DNA of 64,000 nt from Yersinia massiliensis CCUG 53443 (lineage in GTDB: Bacteria; Pseudomonadota; Gammaproteobacteria; Enterobacterales; Enterobacteriaceae): positions 61,926 through 125,925 of the forward strand of contig NZ_HE997652.1 of assembly GCF_000312485.1 (NCBI RefSeq). Reading direction: 5' to 3'. Position numbers and translations under genes: made by a program. The notes under the pieces were generated by a model. The model worked only from the letters and a program-made list of their open reading frames with translations. It searched no databases and was not told the origin of the DNA. This document shows positions 22,859 through 32,758 of this stretch, in pieces (within the stretch, counting starts at the first letter, position 1; each line of letters opens with the position of its first letter).

Positions 22859-23059
22859 ATGACGACATATCGCCATACCAAGGGAAAAATAAAAGATAAT
22901 GCATTAGAAGCGTTACTTCATGACCCACTTTTTAGGCAGCGCATTGAGAAGAACAGCAAAGGGAAAGGTAGTTACCAACGCAAAGATAAGCATGCAAAAG
23001 GCGGCAACTGGGAGGCCAGTGGTAAGCAATTAATTGATTATTTACCACTGCTCTTCTAA
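22859..23059 (+). CDS. arfA: Alternative ribosome-rescue factor ArfA
   Basis: A 66-residue ArfA ([40 protein letters not shown]). ArfA recruits RF2 to ribosomes stalled on non-stop mRNA when tmRNA fails. The gene carries a hairpin inside its 3' coding end, so its own mRNA is expected to be truncated and its product made only when trans-translation is limiting. Confidence 0.92.
   Translation: MTTYRHTKGKIKDNALEALLHDPLFRQRIEKNSKGKGSYQRKDKHAKGGNWEASGKQLIDYLPLLF
23017..23050 (+). promoter_or_regulatory. In-gene arfA hairpin (non-stop switch)
   Basis: CAGTGGTAA (23017-23025) and TTACCACTG (23042-23050) form a perfect 9-bp stem, with an inner CAA/TTG stem, inside codons 53-64 and before the stop at 23057. 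In E. coli the corresponding hairpin is cut by RNase III or terminates transcription, giving stop-less arfA mRNA. Confidence 0.8.
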
Positions 23060-23071
23060 TTTTCGGACTAT

Positions 23072-23096
23072 AAAAAAGCCATCAAATATTGATGGC
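23072..23096 (-). terminator. Terminator of mscL
   Basis: Reading the minus strand, GCCATCAA-TAT-TTGATGGC is a perfect 8-bp hairpin followed by six T residues, 24 bases past the mscL stop. It may also stop arfA transcription from the other side. Confidence 0.85.
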
Positions 23097-23119
23097 GTTC
23101 GCGTTTGATAAAGTCGGAA

Positions 23120-23530
23120 TTATTTTGATTGCTGTGCTTTGAGCAAATCACGAATCTCTGCTAAGAGTTTTTCTTCAGTTGTTGGTGCTGGCGGCGCTGC
23201 AGGTTCTTCTGCTTTTTCACGGCGTAGTTTATTCATAAGCTTAACTGCGGAGAATATTGCCAAGGCCACAATAACAAAATCAAAAATACTCTGGATGAAT
23301 GTACCGTAATTCATTACTACAGCGGGTATCGTTCCTTCGGCTGCACGCAATACGAAATGGAATTGTTTAAAATCGACGCCACCGAGTAATAGACCCAATG
23401 GTGGCATAATTATATCGGCAACAAGTGAAGAAACAATCCTGCCAAATGCTGCACCAATAATGACACCAACAGCTAAGTCGACTACATTGCCACGCATGGC
23501 AAATTCACGGAATTCCTTCATAAAACTCAT
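23120..23530 (-). CDS. mscL: Large-conductance mechanosensitive channel
   Basis: MscL (136 residues from the ATG at 23530) is the homopentameric emergency release channel of the inner membrane. TM1 ([20 protein letters not shown]) and TM2 ([20 protein letters not shown]) are clear, with the C-terminal helical bundle ([14 protein letters not shown]). An in-frame extension three codons upstream is unlikely. Confidence 0.95.
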   Translation of the reverse strand: MSFMKEFREFAMRGNVVDLAVGVIIGAAFGRIVSSLVADIIMPPLGLLLGGVDFKQFHFVLRAAEGTIPAVVMNYGTFIQSIFDFVIVALAIFSAVKLMNKLRREKAEEPAAPPAPTTEEKLLAEIRDLLKAQQSK

Positions 23531-23672
23531 AACCAACACCCCATTTCAAAATGAATAATTCTATTCTAGCTAATTAAAACTCTATACAGTCCTAATTATA
23601 GGAAATTTTTCCTAACTTTCATGATATTGGTTTTAATTTATTAACCTATATAGATATCTTAACTATTATTCA

Positions 23673-25049
23673 TTACAAGAAGAATGGACTTGGTTGGAAC
23701 AATCGTTCAACGTCGGGCACAAATTTTTTGTGAGTAATAAACATCACAACATGATCGCCCTGTTTAATAATCGAATTACTGTTAGCTATGATGACTTCAT
23801 CACCGCGAACAATCGCGCCAATAGTCGTACCCGGCGGCAGCTTAATATCTTCAACCATGCGACCGACAACTTTTGAGGTACTTTCATCGCCATGAGCAAT
23901 AGCTTCAATTGCTTCTGCAACACCGCGCCTTAATGATGACACGCTGACGATATCAGCTTTACGAACATGGCCTAGCAGTGCAGAAATTGTGGCTTGCTGA
24001 GGTGAGATAACGATATCAATGACGCTTCCCTGAACGAGATCGACATAAGCGCTGCGCTGAATTAATACCATCGCCTTTTTAGCACCCATCCGCTTTGCCA
24101 GCATCGCAGACATTATATTCGCTTCATCATCATTGGTAATCGCGATAAAAACATCAACCTGCTCGATATGTTCCTCAGCCAGCAGTTCTTGGTCTGATGC
24201 GTCGCCATAAAAAACGATGGTATCGTGTAACATTTCGGCCAGTTCGGCAGCTCTCTGTTGGTCGCGTTCAACTAATTTTACGCTGTAATCTTTTTCTAAC
24301 CGTAAGGCTAAACCTGCACCAACATTGCCTCCACCAACGATCATTATGCGCTTATAGGGCTTCTCCAGACGCTGTAATTCGCTCATTACTGCACGGATAT
24401 GCTGTGAGGCCGCCACAAAGAAAACTTCATCACCTGCTTCAATGATTGTTGAACCTTGCGGACGAATAGGACGATCTTGACGAAATATTGCAGCGACTCT
24501 AGTGTCGATATGTGGCATATGTTCACGAAGTGAGGACAGTGCATTCCCCACTAACGGCCCGCCGTAATAGGCTTTAACGGCAGCAATACTGACTTTACCT
24601 TCGGCAAAATTAACCACCTGCAATGCGCCAGGGTACTCAATTAATTTATAGATATAATCAATAACGAGCTGTTCTGGCGAAATGAGATGGTCAATAGGAA
24701 CAGCTTCTGGAAGAAATAATTTATCGGTTTCTCGGATATATTCAGCTGAGCGAATTCGAGCAATTCGATTTGGTGTATTAAATAGTGAGTATGCAATTTG
24801 GCAGGCAACCATATTGGTTTCATCTGAATTCGTTACTGCAACCAACATATCGGCGTCTTCAGCCCCCGCTTCCCGTAAAACTCGAGGGTGCGAGCCATGC
24901 CCTTGTATCACGCGTAGATCAAATTTATCTTGTAACTGACGTAGGCGACCAGCATCAACATCAACGACAGTGATATCATTGTTCTCGCCCACCAAGTTTT
25001 CCGCTAGGGTCCCACCAACTTGTCCCGCCCCAAGAATAATTATTTTCAT
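23673..25049 (-). CDS. trkA: Trk potassium uptake regulatory NAD-binding protein
   Basis: TrkA (458 residues) is the cytosolic regulator of the TrkH/TrkG potassium uptake systems. It has two tandem RCK units, each with a Rossmann GxGxxG ([15 protein letters not shown] at the start; [16 protein letters not shown] near 233) and a RCK-C domain. It follows rsmB by 53 bases in the def-fmt-rsmB-trkA series. Confidence 0.95.
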   Translation of the reverse strand: MKIIILGAGQVGGTLAENLVGENNDITVVDVDAGRLRQLQDKFDLRVIQGHGSHPRVLREAGAEDADMLVAVTNSDETNMVACQIAYSLFNTPNRIARIRSAEYIRETDKLFLPEAVPIDHLISPEQLVIDYIYKLIEYPGALQVVNFAEGKVSIAAVKAYYGGPLVGNALSSLREHMPHIDTRVAAIFRQDRPIRPQGSTIIEAGDEVFFVAASQHIRAVMSELQRLEKPYKRIMIVGGGNVGAGLALRLEKDYSVKLVERDQQRAAELAEMLHDTIVFYGDASDQELLAEEHIEQVDVFIAITNDDEANIMSAMLAKRMGAKKAMVLIQRSAYVDLVQGSVIDIVISPQQATISALLGHVRKADIVSVSSLRRGVAEAIEAIAHGDESTSKVVGRMVEDIKLPPGTTIGAIVRGDEVIIANSNSIIKQGDHVVMFITHKKFVPDVERLFQPSPFFL

Positions 25050-25102
25050 AGCGTTCTCTGCTTAACACTGAAATTAGGTTTGAGGCGTAGTTAAAGCCAC
25101 GA

Positions 25103-26392
25103 CTATCTTTTGATCAACTTCGCATAAAAGAAACCGTCGCCATCCTCAGGATGGGGCAGGTTTTGTTTACCGGGTAACGCAGTCGTACCAGTTTCAACCA
25201 GTTCTGCTTCAGCATGACGTTGTAAGAAAGCCATAACTTGCTGCTGATTTTCTTCCGGTAATATCGAACAGGTAGCATAAACCATTACGCCACCTTTTTT
25301 CAGTTTAGGCCAGATAGCTTCAATGATCTCGGATTGTAATTGGGCTAGTTCAGCAATATCACTGTCGCGGCGTAACCATTTGATATCAGGATGGCGACGT
25401 ATCACACCGGTTGCAGAACAAGGTGCATCTAGCAGAATACGATCGAAGAGCTGGTCACCGCACCATGCCTCTGGTGTTCTTCCATCACCGACACGCACGA
25501 CAGCATGCAGTTGTAGACGCTTTAAGTTTTCTTTTACCCGATTGAGGCGTACTTCATCAATATCAACAGCCAATACATGGGCCTTTGGCGCAGCTTCTAG
25601 AATATGGGTTGTTTTGCCACCGGGTGCGGCGCAGAGATCAAGGATTTGCTCACCATCTTGTGGATCAAGCAGGTCCACGCAACCTTGGGCAGATGCATCT
25701 TGCACGGTGGCCCAACCAAGTTCAAAACCGGGTAGCGAATTGACAGCACAAGGAGTGATAAGACGTAATGCATCGGGAAAATCGTCATGCGGTGCTGCTT
25801 CAATGCCTGCTTGTTTTAACAGCTCAAGATATTCATTACGAGTATGATGCAGGCGGTTAACGCGTAACCACATTGGTGGTTTTTGATTATTCGCATCCAG
25901 TATTTGTTGCCATTGTCCGGGATACGCCCGCTTAATTCTTGCGAGTAACCAGCTTGGATGAAGATAGTGGCTATCGTTATTTCCCGCTCGCTCCAATAGC
26001 TCAACTTGTTGGCGTTGGAATTGACGCAATACACCGTTGATCAATCCTTTCAATTGAGGACGTTTTAGCGCTGTAGCACCTTCCACTGTTTCTGCTAGCG
26101 CTGCATGAGCGGGAATGCGCGTATAAATTAGCTGGTAGAGTCCAACCATAATCAGATAGTGAAAAACCCTCTGTTTACCCGTTAATGGGCGAGCCATTAA
26201 TTGCTGAATACACCACTCTAATTGCGGCAGGACACGCAAAGTACCAAAACATAACTCCTGCAGCAATGCGCGATCTTTATCAGAAATATTATTGTGTAGC
26301 CCAGGCAAAACGGTACTGAGTGATTGCCCCTGATCCAATACTTGGCTAATTGCTTTGGCAGCGATGCTGCGGAGATTATATGTGTTTTTCAT
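25103..26392 (-). CDS. rsmB: 16S rRNA m5C967 methyltransferase RsmB
   Basis: RsmB (429 residues from the ATG at 26392, the E. coli length) methylates C967 of 16S rRNA. An N-terminal NusB-like RNA-binding domain precedes the SAM domain ([19 protein letters not shown]). Both catalytic-region cysteines are present in [15 protein letters not shown] and [11 protein letters not shown]. Confidence 0.95.
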   Translation of the reverse strand: MKNTYNLRSIAAKAISQVLDQGQSLSTVLPGLHNNISDKDRALLQELCFGTLRVLPQLEWCIQQLMARPLTGKQRVFHYLIMVGLYQLIYTRIPAHAALAETVEGATALKRPQLKGLINGVLRQFQRQQVELLERAGNNDSHYLHPSWLLARIKRAYPGQWQQILDANNQKPPMWLRVNRLHHTRNEYLELLKQAGIEAAPHDDFPDALRLITPCAVNSLPGFELGWATVQDASAQGCVDLLDPQDGEQILDLCAAPGGKTTHILEAAPKAHVLAVDIDEVRLNRVKENLKRLQLHAVVRVGDGRTPEAWCGDQLFDRILLDAPCSATGVIRRHPDIKWLRRDSDIAELAQLQSEIIEAIWPKLKKGGVMVYATCSILPEENQQQVMAFLQRHAEAELVETGTTALPGKQNLPHPEDGDGFFYAKLIKR

Positions 26393-26494
26393 AACCAAAA
26401 AAGCTGACAAACGTCAGCAAATAAAGGGAAAGTAGCCCGATGAAAATGAGTCGGGCGCTGAAATCTATTGAGTAAATCGTTGAAACTGAATTTA

Positions 26495-27442
26495 TTATGC
26501 TAACTGGTTCCCCGGCGCGAACAATTCGCGACGTGAATTTAATAAATCAGCTGCAGACATCACTTTTTTACCAGCAGGTTGTAGTTGCGTAATATTTAGA
26601 ACACCGTCCCCCGTCATCACTTGAATTCCATGCTTATCAGCATGGATGATAGTTCCGGGCTGGGTATTATTCATCGCAGGGAGTACTTGTGCATGCCAAA
26701 CTTTAACCGGTTGTTCATCGACGATAAAATAGCTGACAGGCCAAGGATTAAAAGCACGAATACAACGTTCTAACTGCGCAGCAGGAAGAGACCAATCTAA
26801 TTTGGCTTCTTCTTTGCTAAGTTTTTCTGCATAAGTTGCTAATGCTTCATCTTGTACTTCTGGCTGCGCACTGCCTTCGACTAGTTGCTGAAGTGTCACC
26901 AATAAGCCTTGAGGGCCTAAGTACGCAAGCTTATCGTACAATGTTGCACTCGTATCATCCGGTTCAATATCACATTCGATCTTATACAGCATGTCGCCGG
27001 TATCTAGCCCAACATCCATTTGCATAATTGTGACCCCAGTTTTTGCATCTCCAGCCCAGACTGAACGTTGGATTGGAGCAGCACCGCGCCAGCGTGGTAG
27101 CAGGGAACCATGGACATTGATACAGCCTAATCGTGGCATTGCTAATACGGATGCCGGTAAAATCAAGCCATAGGCAACCACAACCATGATATCAGCCTTA
27201 AGATCGGCAACTAAATGTTGGTTTTCTTCTGGACGTAATGATTTTGGCTGAAAAACAGGAATATTGTGTTGCTCGGCCAACATCTTCACTGGGCTCGGGG
27301 TGAGTTTGTTACCTCGTCCTGCAGGGCGATCCGGTTGAGTGAAAACACCAACAATTTGATGCTGGGATGAAAACAACGCACCTAAATGGCGCGCTGCAAA
27401 ATCAGGCGTTCCGGCAAAAATAATCCGCAAAGAGTCAGACAC
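26495..27442 (-). CDS. fmt: Methionyl-tRNA formyltransferase
   Basis: Fmt (315 residues) formylates initiator Met-tRNA. The formyl-transferase core is intact: [19 protein letters not shown] with the catalytic Asn and His, and the catalytic Asp in [11 protein letters not shown] take the GTG at 27442 as start. It gives the family length and sits six bases from AGGAAA, whereas the upstream in-frame ATG at 27457 overlaps that ribosome binding site. def lies upstream in the same operon. Confidence 0.94.
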   Translation of the reverse strand: MSDSLRIIFAGTPDFAARHLGALFSSQHQIVGVFTQPDRPAGRGNKLTPSPVKMLAEQHNIPVFQPKSLRPEENQHLVADLKADIMVVVAYGLILPASVLAMPRLGCINVHGSLLPRWRGAAPIQRSVWAGDAKTGVTIMQMDVGLDTGDMLYKIECDIEPDDTSATLYDKLAYLGPQGLLVTLQQLVEGSAQPEVQDEALATYAEKLSKEEAKLDWSLPAAQLERCIRAFNPWPVSYFIVDEQPVKVWHAQVLPAMNNTQPGTIIHADKHGIQVMTGDGVLNITQLQPAGKKVMSAADLLNSRRELFAPGNQLA

Positions 27443-27466
27443 GTAGATTTCCTGCAATGAGATGGA

Positions 27467-27979
27467 TTAGTTGTCACGGGCATTCAATTTAGCCATTTTT
27501 TCTAGCTTCTGCCGGATACGCTGGCGTTTCAGCGGTGACAAATAGTCCACAAATAGTTTCCCGACCAAGTGATCCATTTCATGCTGGATACAAATCGCGA
27601 GTAAATCATCAGCTTCCAATTCGAACGTTTTACCGTCACGATCTAACGCCCTGATTTTTACCTTTTCAGCACGAGGAACCAATGCACGTTGTTCAGGGAT
27701 GGATAGGCAACCTTCTTCAATGCCGGTTTCACCGCTTTTTTCCAACAGTTCTGGGTTAATTAACACCAAGCGTTGGTCACGGTTTTCGGAGACATCAATG
27801 ACGATAATCTGCAGATGAACATCCACTTGAGTTGCGGCAAGACCAATCCCTTCCTCTGCGTACATCGTTTCGAACATGTCGTCCACAATACGCTGGATTT
27901 CACCATTAACTTCTTTTACAGGCGCAGCAATTTTGCGCAACCGCTCATCTGGGTAATGTAATACTTGTAATACTGACAT
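27467..27979 (-). CDS. def: Peptide deformylase
   Basis: Def (170 residues) removes the N-formyl group from nascent proteins. All three motifs are present: [14 protein letters not shown] (metal-ligand Cys) and QHEMDH (two metal-ligand His and the catalytic Glu). It is divergent from dprA, sharing a 131-base intergenic region that must hold both promoters. Confidence 0.96.
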   Translation of the reverse strand: MSVLQVLHYPDERLRKIAAPVKEVNGEIQRIVDDMFETMYAEEGIGLAATQVDVHLQIIVIDVSENRDQRLVLINPELLEKSGETGIEEGCLSIPEQRALVPRAEKVKIRALDRDGKTFELEADDLLAICIQHEMDHLVGKLFVDYLSPLKRQRIRQKLEKMAKLNARDN

Positions 27980-28110
27980 AAATATCTAGATCTGCGTCCG
28001 AGTAGTGAATGATATTCAATCTCTATTCTAGACATTTCTCGTCCGGATTGACAGCATTGGCTACCAATTGAACAAATCGGTATCAGTGTAGAAACAAGCC
28101 AGGGAGGCGT

Positions 28111-29109
28111 ATGTTACCAGCAGAATTATGGCTCAGGATGAGCAAAGTTAAGGGATTTGGTGTAGCAAAAAGGAGTAGTTTGGCAAAGCGGTTACTTGCG
28201 AGTGGTGATATTCATCCCAGCAGATTAGTTGCTTACGGGCTAAACCCACTACAATGTCAGCAATTTTATCAAGTCGATCCCCACTATATTGAGGCCGCAT
28301 TGACTTGGATAAATCATCCCTCCCACCATTTGTTGGCTTATGGCGAGCCTGGCTATCCACCTCGCTTAGCTCATATCTCAAGTGCACCTTTAATACTTTT
28401 TGTTTCCGGCGATCTGGAGGTTATCTACCGCCCACAAATCGCGATGGTTGGAAGTCGCCATTTTAGCCATTATGGTGAGCAGTGGGGCCGTCACTTTGCT
28501 TCAGAACTGGCCCAAGCAGGATTAGTCATCACCAGCGGTCTTGCAATGGGAATTGATGGTATTTGTCATCAAGCGGCTTTGAATGCAAAAGGAAAAACCA
28601 TTGCAGTATTGGGGAGCGGGTTAGAGAATATTTATCCACGGCGACACAACCATTTGGCGAAAGAGATAGAACAGCAAGGTGGGGCATTAGTTTCTGAGTT
28701 CTTTACGACGGCATTACCGATTGCAGCGCATTTTCCTAAAAGGAACCGTATAATTAGTGGGTTAAGTTTAGGTGTACTCGTTGTTGAAGCGACACTGAAA
28801 AGTGGCTCTTTGATTACAGCACGTTATGCTATTGAGCAAGGAAGAGATGTTTTTGCTTTACCGGGGCCATTAGGGAGTGCTGCCAGTGAAGGAGTGCACT
28901 GGTTGATTCAACAAGGAGCCTATTTAGCAAGCTCTCCGCTGAGCGTCGCTGAGCAGCTAAGCGGAGAGCTTCAGTGGATATCATTACCTGAGGAAGAAAT
29001 TATTTCTTCCTCAGAGAAGCAAGTTGAATTGCCATTTGCTGATGTGTTGGCTAACGTAGGAGATGAGGTGACACCTGTTGATGTCAGCGTTATTAATTTA
29101 ACACTATGA
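28111..29109 (+). CDS. dprA: DNA processing protein DprA, C-terminally truncated by prophage
   Basis: DprA/Smf loads RecA on incoming single-stranded DNA in competent bacteria; its job in enterobacteria is unclear. The SAM-like N terminus and Rossmann core are intact (SGLAMGIDGICHQAALN, FPKRNRIISGLSLGVLVVEA, FALPGPLGS). Codons 1-325 are native. The last seven (SVINLTL) come from the phage, giving 332 residues instead of 374. The missing piece is the winged-helix domain, found intact at 60453-60602. GGAGG precedes the ATG. Truncated DprA could be functional, since some DprA proteins naturally lack this domain. Confidence 0.93.
   Translation: MLPAELWLRMSKVKGFGVAKRSSLAKRLLASGDIHPSRLVAYGLNPLQCQQFYQVDPHYIEAALTWINHPSHHLLAYGEPGYPPRLAHISSAPLILFVSGDLEVIYRPQIAMVGSRHFSHYGEQWGRHFASELAQAGLVITSGLAMGIDGICHQAALNAKGKTIAVLGSGLENIYPRRHNHLAKEIEQQGGALVSEFFTTALPIAAHFPKRNRIISGLSLGVLVVEATLKSGSLITARYAIEQGRDVFALPGPLGSAASEGVHWLIQQGAYLASSPLSVAEQLSGELQWISLPEEEIISSSEKQVELPFADVLANVGDEVTPVDVSVINLTL
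29069..29085. other. attL core (17-bp direct repeat with 60436-60452)
   Basis: TGACACCTGTTGATGTC occurs here inside dprA and again at 60436-60452. The sequences differ immediately on both sides of the repeat. dprA codons continue in frame across it to the restored C terminus. Confidence 0.95.
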
Positions 29110-29164
29110 ATATTAACGATTAATAAAAGTCAGTGACCACATGTTGGCCGAGGCCTGACGAATC

Positions 29165-29190
29165 AGCCCCGCTTGCGGGGCTTTGTTTTG
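29165..29190 (+). terminator. Terminator downstream of truncated dprA
   Basis: AGCCCCGCTTGCGGGGCT hairpin followed by TTGTTTTG, 56 bases past the new dprA stop. It is phage DNA, so lysogeny also gives dprA a new terminator that would block read-through from dprA into the late genes. Confidence 0.85.
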
Positions 29191-29773
29191 TCCACGAAAT
29201 CATCACGGAATTGACACGCGGCTGTTTTCCCTGGGGTGTTAGTTGCCCGCTTTCACGACATCCTATAGCGATCCACGCGTGATCTTTTGCGCGGGTTATT
29301 GCAAAAATATTTTCACTGTCAATTCCCTCGCAAACCTTGCGGCGCTTGACTTCACCGCACTTTCAACTTTTATAAAAATAACCCCAGCACTTTTATTTGA
29401 TCGTCACGGAATCCAAAAGAGATCCTTTTAAAACATGATGTTAACCAAAAGGTTAGCAAACCGATAGCCGCGACATTTTGCAAACTGTTGCAAATGTTGG
29501 CGACGAGTGCAAAACCATTCGAGCAGCAACAGCCCAGCGGCGGCGCGGCTTGGCGGGTTTGTTTGCCCCTCAAAACTTTTGCAAAATTTTTAAGATCCAA
29601 ATCGTGCAGGCGGGTGCGGTGTAGCGCCGATTTCGTCCCGCGAGTGCTTCCGTATGTGGGGCAGGAGTTCGCCCGCTTGCGCAGGTGACGAGATCGAATA
29701 GTTGGCGTTGCGATGGCGTGTTATATGACTAAAATTGCTTGTGAGGCATTACAGGCGGGTTTGTAATTGCTGA

Positions 29774-29797
29774 AGCACAGACGGTTATGTCTGTGCT
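29774..29797 (-). terminator. Hairpin at the end of the late operon
   Basis: AGCACAGAC and GTCTGTGCT form a perfect 9-bp stem with a 6-base loop, 10 bases past the hub gene stop on the minus strand. No T-run follows, so an intrinsic terminator is only a possibility. Confidence 0.45.
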
Positions 29798-29806
29798 CGA
29801 TGCAGG

Positions 29807-31504
29807 TTAAGCGATGAAAGGGCCGTATTTGGTGGTAAGGGCTTGTGTGCGTTGGGCTGTCGCGTTGAAATCGCCGGCATTCAGTGGGCCACCGGTGTTG
29901 GTGTGGGTGTGTGCGGCTGTCTGCTGTGCGAGAGTTTGGATCACGTCCAGCGTGTCGGTTAGCAACGTCAGCACATTGATTTCATCTGTCCCCAGGCGCA
30001 CCGATGGCGCGATGAGTTCTTGGGCGGCGGCTGCACTGCGGCGAATGCCGGCGATTTTCTCCGTGAGTTTGCCGCCAACGTCGGTTGTCTGGTTCTGACC
30101 AATCTTGATATTTTGGCTCTGGCCAACATCGTCATTTCTGTCTTTACCCACTTTCGTGATCATATTGGCCGATGTGCCTATCGAGTAATCACCCTCGGCA
30201 AGTTGCACGACTTGGCCGGCCATCAGGGTTTTAGTCCCTAGTACCGTGGTACTGTCATTAGCTTTAACCGTGGTGTTGCGTGTTGTGGTGGTGCGGCTTT
30301 CCTCGTCACTGGTCACGCTGCGGCGGCTGCTGGTTTCTTCGATCGCTTGGTCGGTATCGCGCTGCCAACTCCCCTCGACCGTTACGCGCTGACTGACGCC
30401 GGCGCGCTGTTGTTGCAATTGCTCCCCTGGCTTGACTGCTGGCAGTGATAAACCCTCAGACAGGATTTGCCTTATCATCGGCTTGTCGGGCCGGCCATCA
30501 GCAAAACCGATTTCGACCAGCGTTCCCTCTGGCGGGAATTGGAACATGCCGCCCTCACTGCCGGCCATCGGAATTGGAAGCGGCACCGCGTTATATTCTT
30601 GCGCGCCGGCGGCGGCGTTGCCGTTCTCGTCCAGCAATTGCACATTGACGGCATAACGTGGCCGGAAGGGGTCGGACGGGTCGCCCAATTCGGCGGCATC
30701 GGTCGGACTCATCACCCGCGCACGGCGTGGCAAATGTAAGCCCGCCCCCAATTCTGGATAAAGTTTTTCAATCTGTCGCTGTTCCGGGGATTTCTGCGCC
30801 GGCTGGCCTTGGCTGTTTAATGGCGTCCAGTGCAATGTCATCGAGTCGTCGCTCACATCTACTTTTGTGATGCGCCGGCCGTTGACTATCACGCCCGGTC
30901 GGATGGCCGGAATCAGTGGCAGCGTCAGGCTATTCCCGCCGCCGCCGCCCTGGGCGAATTCTTGCGGAATATCGACCGGCGTTTGTGCAAAACGAGAATC
31001 GGCATAACTGCCGACATAGACCGTGCCATCAGATAATTGATACCAAACATAATCCGGTATGCTAAATGCGCGGCCGAGGTTAAGTAAAAGCTGGTTGCCG
31101 CTGCCATTATGCTGAAAATGGGGGATGGGGGTATCGGTGTAAGCGGCGTTTTCCGGCAACACAAAACGCATACCCGTCGCTTTGCCGAGCGCGTCGGTTA
31201 CATCGCGCAAAGTGGGATGTTGCAGTGAGCACGGCCACGAACGCTCGAACACGCCGACCAACTCCCGCACCATTAACCGCAGCGCGCCATTTTCAGCCGG
31301 CGCGCTGCGCTCCACAAATCCGGTTAACCAACGGTAAATCGAAGCGTTATAGCCCAAATCCAACCGCACCAATTTACCGGTACAATCCTGGTCAGTTAAT
31401 GCGGTGATAAAACCCAGGCCGCACCCATTGAGTGAGAGCGAAAGGTTTATATTATTTGCGGCGACTTCATCATCACCGATGCGCAATGTGACAACGGATT
31501 TCAT
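29807..31504 (-). CDS. VgrG-like tail hub and spike protein (gpD-gpV fusion)
   Basis: A 565-residue protein resembling a fusion of P2 gpD (baseplate hub, residues about 1-230) and gpV (spike OB-fold, about 265-350: RARVMSPTDAAELGDPSDPF, PEGTLVEIGFADGRPDKPMI). A needle-like repeat region follows. The end (AAHTHTNTGGPLNAGDFNAT) is typical of phage spike tails. This is the organisation seen in VgrG of type VI secretion and in Mu gp45-type spikes. It is the last gene of the minus-strand late operon. Function as hub/spike is inferred from domain order. Confidence 0.75.
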   Translation of the reverse strand: MKSVVTLRIGDDEVAANNINLSLSLNGCGLGFITALTDQDCTGKLVRLDLGYNASIYRWLTGFVERSAPAENGALRLMVRELVGVFERSWPCSLQHPTLRDVTDALGKATGMRFVLPENAAYTDTPIPHFQHNGSGNQLLLNLGRAFSIPDYVWYQLSDGTVYVGSYADSRFAQTPVDIPQEFAQGGGGGNSLTLPLIPAIRPGVIVNGRRITKVDVSDDSMTLHWTPLNSQGQPAQKSPEQRQIEKLYPELGAGLHLPRRARVMSPTDAAELGDPSDPFRPRYAVNVQLLDENGNAAAGAQEYNAVPLPIPMAGSEGGMFQFPPEGTLVEIGFADGRPDKPMIRQILSEGLSLPAVKPGEQLQQQRAGVSQRVTVEGSWQRDTDQAIEETSSRRSVTSDEESRTTTTRNTTVKANDSTTVLGTKTLMAGQVVQLAEGDYSIGTSANMITKVGKDRNDDVGQSQNIKIGQNQTTDVGGKLTEKIAGIRRSAAAAQELIAPSVRLGTDEINVLTLLTDTLDVIQTLAQQTAAHTHTNTGGPLNAGDFNATAQRTQALTTKYGPFIA

Positions 31505-32055
31505 GAGCTCCCCCCGGCTGGGCCGATAGCGTTATCCACTTTTTGCAGCACATTTTCAAACCAGGAACGAGACTCTGCTGTCTCGCTATCTGATGCGGTC
31601 GCCGTGCCGCCCGCCGTTTGGATGGTGGCATTTTTACCGCCCTGGCTGGCTTGCTGGGCTTTACGTTCGGCCACGCTGGAATATTCAGCCAGGGTAAAAT
31701 TAATCAGCCACGACATAGAGTTGGTTTGTTCGGCCGCATCTACGCCGGTAGTGAATGTCGCTTCGCGAAACTTAACCGCCTGAGCCAGTGAATGGGCGAC
31801 GCGGTAGCGTTTTTTGCTGCCGTCGCTATTCTTGGCTTCGGCCAGGCTATAAATCCGCGTCAGCATTGCGGCGTTGGTGTAGGGAATGAGTCCGGAAACG
31901 CGCAATTCTTTACCCTTCGTGCCTTGCTCTGATTTGCTCGTACTGCTGGCTTGGCCGCTTTGGTCTTTATCCTGAATGGACATAGAAAGCGTAATTAAAA
32001 TATTACTTAATAAAATGGCTTCCCCATCAAGGGCCAGCGTAACAACATTACTCAT
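31501..32055 (-). CDS. Putative baseplate-associated protein
   Basis: A 184-residue protein (SNVVTLALDGEAILLSNILI) overlapping the hub start by four bases. A basic middle and Ala/Thr/Ser-rich tail follow the beta-rich N terminus. I recognise similar proteins at this place in HP1-like phages but not a function. Position between tail fibre and hub genes suggests a baseplate component. Confidence 0.65.
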   Translation of the reverse strand: MSNVVTLALDGEAILLSNILITLSMSIQDKDQSGQASSTSKSEQGTKGKELRVSGLIPYTNAAMLTRIYSLAEAKNSDGSKKRYRVAHSLAQAVKFREATFTTGVDAAEQTNSMSWLINFTLAEYSSVAERKAQQASQGGKNATIQTAGGTATASDSETAESRSWFENVLQKVDNAIGPAGGSS

Positions 32056-32758
32056 GATTGATCACCATTGCGCGCAGTGGGGCTAAATCAGCGCCCACAA
32101 ACATGATCGCCAGGCTAAAAATGGCCTGGCTGTCAGGGATGTCTTTCTTCATCTCTGCGATCGCCGTTTGCGTATTGCCCTCAACGGATATCGACCAAAC
32201 CGGCACGCTGGCCCCTTGCAATTGTTCCAAGCTATTGTTTGCCTCTGCCAGTAGCGCGGCGCGTTGCTGACTGAATGCGGTCAAAGCATTCCCGATAGCC
32301 TCGCTACTGCTGCCGGCGGCGGTATCATTGATCGCTTTTTGCAAGGCTTGCGCGCCGGATGCCTGGCGTGTAGTCGTAACTGAAAGCGGCGCGGCGGCAG
32401 GCAATCCACCGGGGCGCGTGGGGATTTGCATCTTGCTGACATCTAAACTCAAGTCGGCTTTAGCTCGGCGTTGAACTTGCGTTAATGCTGGAATGGGGAA
32501 CACCTCGGCGGCGGCGGTCAGCAAAGCGATAAACTCGGCCAAGGTTTTGGCGGTGATAAGCAATATCACGACATCCTGATGGCTGTCTGCGCCGGCCAGT
32601 CGGTTAGCTAGCGCATTAATCGCATTAGTGGGACTCAAGAACGAGCCTGATTGTTCTGTTTGACCGACTCCGAACGCCCAAGGATGCGCGGCCACGGTCG
32701 AGCAATTGACCGGGGCCAAATTGGCGGGGATGCGTAATACCGATTTGTGCCACGTCAT
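32048..32758 (-). CDS. Putative baseplate protein
   Basis: A 236-residue protein of unknown family (MTWHKSVLRIPANLAPVNCS). I use the ATG at 32758 because it overlaps the stop of the tail fibre assembly gene (ATGA); an upstream TTG would lengthen it by six codons. It contains helical, Ala/Gln-rich stretches in the middle. Late-operon position between fibre and hub genes suggests a structural tail role. Confidence 0.65.
   Translation of the reverse strand: MTWHKSVLRIPANLAPVNCSTVAAHPWAFGVGQTEQSGSFLSPTNAINALANRLAGADSHQDVVILLITAKTLAEFIALLTAAAEVFPIPALTQVQRRAKADLSLDVSKMQIPTRPGGLPAAAPLSVTTTRQASGAQALQKAINDTAAGSSSEAIGNALTAFSQQRAALLAEANNSLEQLQGASVPVWSISVEGNTQTAIAEMKKDIPDSQAIFSLAIMFVGADLAPLRAMVINHE

Larger units (their letters stand above)
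29110..29806. other. Non-coding left arm of prophage next to attL
   Basis: About 700 bases with no convincing gene. It contains a terminator, repeated TGCAAA motifs (near 29300, 29479, 29489, 29509 and 29580) including the palindrome TTTTGCAAAA, and a 9-bp hairpin at 29774-29797. In the circular phage this borders attP, so integrase or accessory-factor arm sites, and possibly cos, are expected here. Short open frames on both strands have no ribosome binding site or family I recognise. Confidence 0.6.

Noticed and set aside
29069..29109. dprA truncation as a simple frameshift or sequencing error.
   Set aside because: The 17-bp repeat at both prophage ends and exact in-frame rejoining explain it.
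29243..29688. Small open frames in the left prophage arm on both strands (29243-29431, 29370-29600, 29488-29688).
   Set aside because: No ribosome binding sites, unusual composition and mutual overlap; better explained as non-coding attachment-site DNA, though a small protein cannot be excluded.
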